64,000 bases of DNA from contig JAMXDE010000026.1 of NCBI GenBank assembly GCA_026770025.1, positions 124,001 through 188,000 of the forward strand, written 5' to 3'. The translations under genes were made by a program, and so were the position numbers. The DNA is from Craspedostauros australis (Eukaryota > Bacillariophyta > Bacillariophyceae > Mastogloiales > Achnanthaceae). The notes beneath the pieces are model-generated. The model did no database searches and had not been told where the DNA came from. It worked only from the letters and a program-made list of their open reading frames with translations. How positions within the stretch are numbered: position 1 is the first letter of the stretch; each line of letters begins with the position of its first letter. Below, one piece after another: positions 1 through 8,981 of the stretch.

Positions 1-383
1 TGAATTCCTCACCCATCTTATGGTACAGCAAGAAGCAGAATGGAATCGAGACATCGACATTTGGTTCAGAATTCACAGCACTCAAGGTCGCCATGGAGAT
101 TGTGATTGGCATGAGATACAAGCTTCGAATGATGGGTGTGCCTTTGGAGGGACCAGCTGATATCCGAGTTGACAACCAGAGCGTCGTCTACAACGCATCC
201 GCACCCGAGTCACAGCTGAGAAAGAAAGCCAACGCAATTGCATATCACTTTGTCCGAGAGAATGTGGCGGCAGGAGTGGCAGTCATTCAATATGAACCAT
301 CGGAGACCAACCTGGCTGACATGTTGACCAAGCCACAATCAGGTCCAAGACGACGAGAGCAATCACAACACATTCTATTTTGA
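1..383 (+). mobile_element. Ty1/copia retrotransposon fragment, RNase H end of pol
   Basis: An open frame already running at the window edge encodes the C-terminal RNase H region of a copia polyprotein. Hallmarks are the WYSKKQ start, the SEFTALK segment, the DNQSVV strand, the AYHFVRE helix and the ETNLADMLTK end typical of copia pol. The wording resembles diatom copia (CoDi-like) elements. The rest of the element would lie left of the window, so only the tail is present here. I could not identify an LTR in the following few hundred bases, and the true 3' end of the element is uncertain. It is treated as a fossil fragment. Confidence 0.85.
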
Positions 384-904
384 GTTTGTGAGACTGCGCG
401 ACAGTACCCATCGGATGGTCGGCTGGGGAGTAACTTCCTGGTGGATGGGATGAGCGCCCTGTGGTGTCTATTCATGAAGACATGCAGCAGGTACATACCG
501 TACGAATGAATATGAACGAGAGCACTGAAGAGATTGAGACGATCTGACGAGCAGCAGAGCCACCGCATATCGAGGGGACCAAGCAGATACGGACGTTATT
601 ACCGGTTATTTGAGCGTTAGACTGGGCACTTGCAGCTGAATCGTACGCAGCAGAGTAGAGACCACATGAGAGGTAAATGGCTCGTGCCTTGAGCTCATAA
701 TCCGTTGTTTACTTCCAATTCCATGCCTTTTCCAGTAGGAGAGTTTGGCTGCAACCGAAGATACCATCTCTCTGTCTCCGCGAGTAGCCCACGTGAGCAG
801 AGAATCTGCCAGGGCAGAAACCAATCCAACAACCACAACAACGTTACGATATACAAGGTTGCTCTCCATGCTCGTGGAGCACTGGGTTGCGTGTCGTAAG
901 GAAG
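384..904. other. Intergenic, copia tail to glycosyltransferase
   Basis: No convincing gene is visible. The left part probably still belongs to the copia element's 3' region, and the right part is the upstream leader of the following plus-strand gene. Open frames here are short and resemble nothing I recognise. Confidence 0.5.
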
Positions 905-2452
905 ATGAAGGCAAGAACAAGTTCAAAGGATCAACAGGAGAAAGGGAGGAGTCCGCCGTGGTTGCTGCCATGCCTGGCGTTGGTTCTGATCTCGGTTCTG
1001 TCATCCGCCATCTTCGTCTCTTCATCCCACACATTGGACGCATTGGATGATTCGCGACAGCGTGCAGATGAAGGCAGGCAGCAACACCAGAGACGACGGC
1101 GACTCTCTCAGGATAAAGATGGTCAAAACGGCAATGGCAGCAGCAACGGCAATGGCCATGCCAAGTCACTGCTACCACCACCACTAGCAGGAGCGGCAGC
1201 ACTGTCTCCGTCCTCGTTGACGCTCTCGGATGCCGTCCAACAGGCCAAGAACGAGTTTGCGCAGAACACCTTGAAGCTCCATCTCCCAAAGTTCGAGGTC
1301 TCGTCCGAGTGGTCCGTCATCGGCCCATCCTCGTTCCCGCCTCCCAACCGCAAAGCGGCATTGCAGTACGGCGATGATGCCACAGGAAAAGACATCACCA
1401 CAAACTTGAAGCCGACGTATGGCACGCACAGGCGCGATCAGGATTCCGTCTTCCTCTTCGCGCTCGAGTACGGCCTGCGCACCTACGTGCTCTTCATCGA
1501 ATCGCTGCGCGACACGGGCTACACGGGGGACATCGTCGTTGCCGTCTCCCAAATGGACTACGACGACGATCGCGTGCGGGAGTACCTGCAGCACGATCCC
1601 GGTATCGTCATTTACGTCATGCAGTACACCTGCTTCAACGCCGAGAAGGAGGCCGTGCACAGTGCGAAGGGCGGCATCCGTGTGTGCCAATGCCACGAGC
1701 TGTACGCAAAGACCATGCCCGATGGAACGTCGCGGCCGTTGCAAGATACGCGCGCGCCAAGGACGATGCCCACCACACGGTACGAAATCTACTGGATATG
1801 GGCCACACACTACGCATCGCACAGCTGGATCTTGCTCATCGATGCGAGAGATACCGTCTTTCAAACGAATCCGTTCGCCAACGTGCCGAGGCAAGCCAAC
1901 AGCAACAGCGGCATGTTGCACCTGTTCGGCGAAAATCAAGATGCCGCGAGGATCGGCCAAAGCAAACAGAATCGCAAATGGCTGACGCGCGCGTACGGCG
2001 AGACCGTGGCGCAGGCCCTCGAGATTAAGCCCATCATCTGCAGCGGCAGCACGATGGGCCAACGCATCGCCCTCGACACCTACCTCAGAGCCATGGTCTC
2101 GGAATCGGACGAGACGGGCACCGGCTTGATGGGCGCCGACCAAGGCTTTCACAATTATCTATACTACAGCAACAAGCTCGCCAACGCCAAAGCCATCGCG
2201 TCCATCGAGGTCCACGATCAGGGATTCGGAGTCGTCAACAACCTCGGTGCCATGCGCAGCAAGCCTCTCGCGGAATGGGGCAGTGGGCAGCTCGTCGTAG
2301 AAGCCGACGGAGCATTTGAAGTTCTCAATTGGGACGGTACACTCAGTCCCGTCGTGCATCAGTTCGATCGGCATCCACCGCTCAACGACTATTTTGCCAA
2401 GAAGTTGGCAACGCAGTACGTTCGCAGGTGGGAGGCTCGCATGAAGAAGTGA
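905..2452 (+). CDS. Putative Golgi type II membrane glycosyltransferase
   Basis: A single-exon gene of 515 residues, taking the first in-frame ATG at 905. The open frame runs on upstream, but only from a TTG. A short basic cytosolic tail is followed by one hydrophobic anchor at about residues 18-38 (LLPCLALVLISVL), then a Ser/Gly/Asn-rich stem to about residue 120, then a lumenal domain. That domain carries WILLIDARDTVFQTNPF (about residues 310-326), which looks like the Asp-rich nucleotide-sugar/metal site of glycosyltransferases, and GADQGFHNYLYY (about 410-421), a motif I associate with diatom and plant transferase-like proteins. The architecture fits a Golgi or ER resident enzyme. Sugar donor and acceptor cannot be inferred. 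The family call is moderate: membrane topology is clear, catalysis is inferred from motifs only. Confidence 0.7.
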   Translation: MKARTSSKDQQEKGRSPPWLLPCLALVLISVLSSAIFVSSSHTLDALDDSRQRADEGRQQHQRRRRLSQDKDGQNGNGSSNGNGHAKSLLPPPLAGAAALSPSSLTLSDAVQQAKNEFAQNTLKLHLPKFEVSSEWSVIGPSSFPPPNRKAALQYGDDATGKDITTNLKPTYGTHRRDQDSVFLFALEYGLRTYVLFIESLRDTGYTGDIVVAVSQMDYDDDRVREYLQHDPGIVIYVMQYTCFNAEKEAVHSAKGGIRVCQCHELYAKTMPDGTSRPLQDTRAPRTMPTTRYEIYWIWATHYASHSWILLIDARDTVFQTNPFANVPRQANSNSGMLHLFGENQDAARIGQSKQNRKWLTRAYGETVAQALEIKPIICSGSTMGQRIALDTYLRAMVSESDETGTGLMGADQGFHNYLYYSNKLANAKAIASIEVHDQGFGVVNNLGAMRSKPLAEWGSGQLVVEADGAFEVLNWDGTLSPVVHQFDRHPPLNDYFAKKLATQYVRRWEARMKK

Positions 2453-3153
2453 CTTTGCTAGAGAAGAGCTGCAGTCGAGACAGCAAGACTACGCGTCGTA
2501 CTCGAGGGGAAAACCACACAGATTCAAAGATTCTATTGCAATGATGCACTTGCAGGGAAAGGCCAAAGACAAGAGAAGGTATCGGGGACTTGCGAAATCT
2601 AAAACTAGTTCTCTACCATGTATTACAATTGGCGACATACGTGTACGCTTTCATGCGAGTAAGTACGACCTCGTCCGCCAACCAAGCGAGTCTGGCACTG
2701 GTTTTGCATTGCCCATCTGCCTGTTTGTCCGCTTCTGTACTGCTCTCCTCGTTCCATAAAAATTGAGCAATTAGTGCGCAGACTCTGTGCGAGTAGTGCC
2801 CCATCATCCATCCAATTACATACAAGTAATACTACAGTCTGTTGAATGGGGACGAAGATCGAGTGGCTGATGCAAGGGCATCTGCTGCCGATGCAAGCGT
2901 ACTCGTGCCGCGCAACTGAAACTGGACGGGAGCGTGCGGCATGTTGCACCTGAAAATGGCATGTGCAACGTCCGACCTGGTCGGTCTTATCGGGCAATTT
3001 ATCGGCGCTTGTGTTTGTGCATCAGTGTGGCCATGTCCGCCAGGTACTCAAGGCCATACCATACCATGCCATACCATCCACCATGCCATCCATCATCATC
3101 CGTCCATGGATGGTCACCGTTGTGATTTCGTTTGCCTTTGCATGTTTTTGTGC
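2453..3153. other. Intergenic, convergent 3' ends
   Basis: This lies between the stop of the glycosyltransferase-like gene and the stop of the minus-strand cullin gene. No gene is seen. Five pentamers of the form CCATN lie in tandem at 3054-3078. Confidence 0.6.
3054..3078. repeat. Degenerate (CCATN)5 tract
   Basis: Five consecutive 5-bp units read CCATA, CCATA, CCATG, CCATA and CCATC. It lies in the 3' spacer between two converging genes and is one of about a dozen non-coding 5-bp-period tracts in the window. Confidence 0.8.
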
Positions 3154-6058
3154 CTAAGCCATGTACTTGTACAGTCGGTGGTTGTTCTCAGCACGTTCGA
3201 TGTACTCGCGTTCGATCAAGCTTTCGATTCGTTTCTTGACGAATGGAGGTGAAGGTGTGAATCGGACGCTGAGCTGTCGCGTGACTTCTGCGATCAAATC
3301 ATTGTGGGTCAGCGACTTGCGGGCCTTCATGATGCGCACGATGGCCGCCTCCACCAAATGACGACGATCTTCCTCCACGACCCTTGGCACGGCCCCGTTG
3401 GCAGCTGCGGCTGCGGCTGATCCTGCGCCACCTGCAGAACCGTTGGCGCCATCGGAGGATCGAGATGCTGTGGTGTCTTTTACCAACGGAATTCTCACAC
3501 GCTTGAGCTTGCTGGTGTAGTCTTGATTGAAGGTGAAGGTGTCATTGTCGGAAGTGATGCCACGGCCTTTGCTGCCCTTGCGCAGAATGCGGTGCTTTGG
3601 TGTGCAGAGAGAGATGAGGTGCCGCCGGAGTTCCGCATCGGGGATCTGAGTGCTGTTCCGGATTTGCGAAAGCGTCAGGGTCTTGTTGTCGTTGAATAGT
3701 AGCAGGATGCACATTTGATACGTCGACACGCAGAGCTCGTTGCGTCGGAAGTTTGGTGCGGCACCGAAGACGGCCTTGAGCTCGGCAGCACCTGCAGATG
3801 TCTGCCACGACAGCTTCCTGCCAGTGTGATTGTTGAGGTAGTATTCCGAAAACTTGGCGATGGCGTCCTGGATGGATTGTGGCAACGTGCAAGAGGGAAC
3901 ATTCTGCGATGGCCAGTATCCGTTGGTGAGCACGTCGACCTCGATGTCAACCACCTTGCGGGAGCCCTTGGTTGACGAACCCGCAGCACCTCGCAATTGG
4001 TCGGGGCGCTTGTGTGCTTTGTACTTCTCCCGCATATCCCGTGAGATTCTCATGTCGTTGAACATGCCCTCGAGCTTGCTCGTGAATTGATACCCGCACT
4101 CCGCCTTCAGCTGGCTGACCATGGCACGTTCCGCGTCGTCGCTGACGGACTTGCCGCTGAGCAATCGCTTCGCGAGGTGCTGCTTGTAGAAGCTCTCGAA
4201 GACGTCCTTGTCGGAGAGGTAGCGGAACACGACGATTGCCTTTTGCACTGCCTGCAGCATCTGCTCCTCCGTCGCTCCTCTCAGCCCAATGCGTAGCAAC
4301 TCGTCGACGTAGACCGCGAGGCAGGATGCGGCTCTGGCATCCCGGTTGAGGAAGTCCTCGAAGGATTCTCGCATCCGCTTGAGCGACTTGGTCTCACCGC
4401 GGAAGGACACATCGACGACGCGTTCGTATCGTTCGCGCATGGAGAGGACGCCCCGGACAAACGAGGGCGGATCTGCGATTCCCTTCTCCTGGTCTGAAAT
4501 GAGCTTGCTGCCATCAAGCTTGATGCGCTCCGCCAGGGCCTCCCGCAGGTGGTCCACGGACGATGGCACGCGAACGAAGAGATTGTACATCGCCTGCATC
4601 TCGTCGAGCTTGGCGTCGTCCTTGAGCATCGCCGCGAAGCCGGAGTTTTCCATGTTGACCAGCGTGGTGGCGTGGCGTTCGATGAGCTCCGTCTCGATGA
4701 TGCGCTGCAGCGGTGCCTCGGTCGTTGCTGGTGCTGCCATTGCCATGATTCGGTCCTTTTCCTCCTCCAGCCTTTTGGTCGCCTTGACCACGTAATCGGT
4801 CGCGGCATTCTTGCTGAGGAAGTCCATGCTCTCCAAACGGTAAAATTCCTGCGTTGTCCCCAAAAAGATGGCCTCGAAGTGGTTTTCGTAGATGTTTGAC
4901 GAATCCGCCCTCCCGAGCTCAATGAGCATGGCGAGGTTGGACTTGAGCAGCGTTCTGTCGTCCACTCTCAGACCAGCACGCTCGGACGCGATGGCCGACA
5001 TGAGAAGCTCCGTCACGCGGGCCTGTACGCGAGGATGCTCCCAAACGTTGATGCGGAAGAGGTGGTGTCCCAATTCTTGGATCGTCGGTCGTTTCTGCTT
5101 GTCCACGTACGTCCGATCCAGGTACATGAGGATGTCACGGACCATGGTCAACGTTAACTGCAATGGCGGAAGATCAAGGGAGTAAATGACATGGACGTGG
5201 GTGTGGACGTGGGCATTGCAAGGGAGGGCGAAGGACGGTTGCAACATTGAGAGATGAACATGGGAGATATGAGACAGAGTGTGCGATTTCTTTGCGTGTG
5301 TTGTGGCGCTGCAAGGTTGATTGCAGTGCAGTGCAGCACGATGGGCCATGTGTCTTCGCTCCATTGGATGCACAGCTTTGGCTGAAGAGAGAAACCGCGT
5401 CACCAAGTATCAAAAGGCAAGGCATGGGATGTCGACTCGTCCACAGCAACATGCCCAAGGTGCGCACTTGTGCAGCATCCGTATGGTACTCACCTTGTGT
5501 TCGGACCACGTCCTGGTCATCTCCTCCAGCAAGGAAGTGTCGTGCACATCCGCCAGCCTGTCGACTGTCCTGATCATGTGCGCCGTGAGCTTGTCGGAGA
5601 CGCCTTCGTACAGCAGGGTCCCATGCTTGTGCAGCACGAGGTTGTACGAGCTGCGGTACAGCTCCTCGAAGGACAGCTGCGATGTGTTGTGATTGTACAC
5701 CTCGTCAATCGCTCTGGCGATCTTGCCCCAGGTTTCGATGGCGACCGTTTTGTCCATGGGTCTGTGCTTCGGGCCGACCGCCTGTTGGTGATGTCAGAGA
5801 GAGCGTCGTCGTGTTGCATAACATTGCATAACATTGCGTTGTGTGTGTGCGTTGCGTTGGAGAGAGGACAGTGTGAGGATGGGATGGGATGGGAAGCGTT
5901 GGCGATCAAAGAGAAAGCAGTAAGAGAAGGCGGCATGTTTCTGCCAGAGTCTGTTTCGAGAAGGCTGACCGCGATCAGAGCGCAATGCGTCCCCGCTCCC
6001 AAGTCATGAGCCACCGTATCCGTACCTTCATTCGAAACTGCTTCTTGGAATCCGACAT
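3154..6058 (-). CDS. CUL3: Cullin-3-like E3 ubiquitin ligase scaffold
   Basis: Scaffold of cullin-RING ligases: the N-terminus binds BTB-type adaptors, the C-terminus binds Rbx1/E2 and is activated by NEDD8. Exons on the minus strand: 6026-6058 (11 codons), 5494-5781, 3154-5157. They join in phase 0 across introns with GTACGG..CAG and GTGAGT..CAG, giving 774 residues, close to human CUL3 (768). Motifs: FRMK at the tiny first exon, SFEELYRSSYNLVLHKHG (about residues 40-57), RDILMYLDRTYV, the cullin-homology block DKDVFESFYKQHLAKRLL, and the C-terminal winged helix with IVRIMKARK, where the IVRIMK lysine is the expected neddylation site, ending YKYMA. Both junctions fall where plant and animal CUL3 sequences align without gaps. 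Intron 1 holds a (GGATG)n tract and intron 2 a (TGCAG)3 tract. The CUL3 class rests on N-terminal similarity; another cullin class is less likely. Confidence 0.93.
5322..5336. repeat. (TGCAG)3 in cullin intron 2
   Basis: Three tandem pentamers lie inside the 5158-5493 intron of the cullin gene. Confidence 0.7.
5877..5896. repeat. (GGATG)3-GGAAG in cullin intron 1
   Basis: Four pentameric units lie inside the 5782-6025 intron. A few dozen bases to the left, at 5814-5841, there is a loose TTGCATAACA tandem. Confidence 0.8.
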
Positions 6059-6516
6059 GGTTGACGCTGATGTTGATCCCCTTTGACTCTTTGTTACTCT
6101 CTTCCCTGGACTTTCAGAGATGCACGAGCTATGGTATTGTATGATACCATGCGACGGATTGTGATGGATGTTGTCAAACGGTATGATGTTTGTCTTGTAC
6201 GCAAACAGCAACAGTGTTGACAGCGGCGAATCGACCCACGACACAACACAGCAAAACACAAGTTTTCGGAAGGAACAAGATCGCTGCGCCGTGTTCGTGT
6301 CCGAAAATACAATAGGACATCACTGTTCGTCATTGATATCAACCAACACTGTCCGTCTTCATACATCTAGCTAACAACTTTCTAGAGACACACAGAGAGA
6401 GACTGCGGAGACTCGTGCATATTGTAATAGTCGTACAAGTTCTCCATACATATTAATATTAGCAGAGCATTGTTTGGTACTCACTCTATTGTAGAATAAA
6501 ACATAAATACATCCTC
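6059..6516. other. Intergenic, cullin promoter side
   Basis: The spacer holds the upstream region of the minus-strand cullin gene and the 3' region of the next minus-strand gene. I see no gene or clear core promoter element. Confidence 0.5.
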
Positions 6517-8289
6517 TCAATTCATTGGAATGGACATGGCGAGGGAGAGGACGATGAGGCCTGCGGTATACAACGGAATACCCATTCCGTAGACAGTGGG
6601 TTGCTCGTTCACAGTCTGGCTTGTCACCCACGCATCGCCCTTCTTGCGTTCCTCCATGCCAAGCTTGCGTCCCAGCGCGATCATGGCGACTGCCATGATG
6701 GAAAGAACTATCGCTGTTCCGCCGTCCAGGCCAATGACGACGGCCAGGATGGCGAGTCCGAGATACCATCCATTCAGCAAGGTTTCGTAGGTGGTTGCCT
6801 CGGCGTTGTAGAAACTCAGTTGCACGAAGCGGGCATCGAGGATGGAGACAGCGACACATCCCAACAACGATGCCAGCTGCTGCAGCCGGTACCCATTATC
6901 GAACGGCAACATTGCAGACAGACCAAAGAGCGTCCAACCGAGAATGTAGAAGAGTGGTCCTTCGATGGCCGCTCCCAAAGCTTCGCCAGGAACACCGCGG
7001 TTGATCAGAGCGCTGAATGTGCTTCCATCCAATCCAAATCCTTCGACCTTGGAACCCTGATCGAATGCGTAGTCTCGAGCCAACGTGGCTGGGATGATGA
7101 AACACACAACGGCGACAACAGCGATCAGGGAGCGTTCGTTCACGTAGATGGGGAGAATGGCCTCGCTGTAGTTTGATGCTGCCACCGTATTCGACCCCAA
7201 CCACAGAAAGTAGAGACCGATGACGAGCCCTGGAGCCCCGTATGATTGCACCACGTAATCTGGATTCGCCTTTCCCTCCCTATCCCACGTTCTGCCCATC
7301 TTGCGGTTCCTCCATAACAGATAACATGAGATTATGATGAAGAATGCTGTCATTTTGCAATTTGTAGTGTTGTGTGAAGATGAAGACCGGTGGTATCAAG
7401 TGTGTTGCATGCGAATGCACACAGAAGAGAGGGGAATATTGAGTAATTGCTTTGGAAGTAGTGCAGCGCGTTGAGCATACGAGTACTCGCACACACGGGT
7501 GTTATGAAATGACGTCGAGTAGATCAACTATTATACAATACACGGTACTCTGAAGAGCCATGTGCAGAGGAACAAGCGAAACTGGCATACTCGTAGGGGT
7601 AGCTGTGTCCATCCTTGCCATCACTTCCATTGCAATCGTGGCACAAGCAAATACCCTGCAACATCATCGCCGTTGTCAATAACAGCTTGTGTATCATACA
7701 TACCTCCAAGTATCGGAATGATCGGCGATGTGTCTGTGAGTGGATTGAATATCTGCAAAATCGCAAACAGCACCACGGATGCCATGAGGTAAGACTCAAT
7801 CTTCTCCTTGGCCTGCAGGTTGCGTGTGACCGTGACGAACTGATACTGCTTCGTCAAGATAAAGGTCGCCGTCAGCATGGCGGCGACCGAGAAGGTCTCC
7901 ACAAACGATGGCGAGTTCTGTCGGGCGGTGCCGTCGGGCGATAGGAAAGAGGAGATGGCCCACAGCATGAACCCTCCGACTATCATTGGCGGCACAGCTT
8001 GATCGTCCATCGTAAAGGTGGTCGTCGCCGCAGGTGCAGGCGTCGGTGCTGCTTGCTGCGGCACAGCTTGATCACCATCGCTGGGCTTGGTAGAGGCGTC
8101 ATTCGCAGCCGCGTAGTTCATCTCCACATCGCCAGTAGCGCTGGCAGTCGCTTCGACGTTCTGCGCATGATCATCCCACTTCTTCTCCATCCTCCAGAAA
8201 CCCGCGAAGATGGCGATAATGCCGATGAGGGACATCACCGAACGCGGGCCCCAGATGATGGCGAATTCCGGAGCGACGAGGAGCGTCAT
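6517..8289 (-). CDS. Polytopic membrane protein, unknown family
   Basis: Two exons, 7704-8289 and 6517-7346, join in phase 1 across a 357-bp intron (GTATGT..CAG), and the junction codon recreates an uninterrupted hydrophobic helix (ILGAFFIIISCYLLW). The product is 471 residues with about 11 hydrophobic segments: one at the N-terminus (about residues 15-32), a hydrophilic acidic loop of about 60 residues with an AQNVEATAS stretch and Pro/Ala/Thr runs, then the remaining helices packed to the C-terminus (ending AMSIPMN). Charged residues inside helices (LARDYAFDQG, SILDARFVQL, VIGLDGGTAIV) could mark a transport path. I recognise no family signature. It could be a transporter or an organelle membrane protein of stramenopiles. 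The intron carries two TACTCGTA-type octamers. The gene is divergent from the UVRAG-like gene. Confidence 0.8.
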
Positions 8290-8981
8290 TGTGCGCGTCG
8301 ATCTGGTCTCGCTTTTGTCTTGGTTTGCTTTGCTTTGCCTTGCTTTGTGATGGGAATGTGCGTGATGCTGTTTCTGAGATCTGTCTCTCTCTCTGTTTTC
8401 AGGTTTTGCTTGGATGTATTTTATGTACTATTAATATCTGTGGTATGGAGGTCCATGTGTCCAGCATGAGGATGTGGAGAGTTGCGGAGAGTCGTCGAGG
8501 GTTGTGTCAACCCAACAACATCCTCCGTATCCAACGGAAGACAAGGACACTTCATGTTTCGGCGCGAAAACATGTGACGCGTTGTTCCTTCGTTGTTCAG
8601 TCGTTCGGTGCGCAAGTCCAGCGATCGAAAACCAATGGACGTTACTTTGGCGTTAATAAGTAAAAGTGCAATTTGCGTGATGCAAGTGAGGTCTTGGCTA
8701 AAACTTGGCGAAGGAAGAGCGGCATAATTCGTGTTGATTATCTGGAACAGAGCTATTGTCAAGGGCGATGATCTTTGGCTTTCTTGCGGATCCTCCCTGT
8801 GACCTTGTTGGCTGCTCTCCGCATCTTCCATCGTGCTGGCAGACTGTTGGCGTTGAGACACTGATCGCGGTGAGGGATGGATGCATCTCTATTCGTTGTG
8901 CTTGCATCTCACGAACATTGCAACAGCAATCATCGCTAACGTCTTGGCTCCAAAAGGAAGACTGCAGGACAAGACAAGACG
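8290..8981. promoter_or_regulatory. Shared divergent promoter region
   Basis: These 692 bases separate the start codons of two outward-facing genes (membrane protein on minus, UVRAG-like on plus), so both promoters must lie here. A (TTTGC)n tract of five pentamers sits at 8324-8348, just upstream of the minus-strand start codon. No clear TATA or initiator can be named. Confidence 0.6.
8324..8348. repeat. Degenerate (TTTGC)5 tract
   Basis: The units are TTTGC three times, then CTTGC, then TTTGT. The tract lies 35 bp upstream of the minus-strand start codon at 8289, so probably in its 5' leader. Confidence 0.8.

Noticed and set aside
1184-2152. 322-codon minus-strand open frame opposite the glycosyltransferase-like gene
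   Set aside because: No motif; the sense strand has anchor, stem and domain motifs, so this is a shadow.
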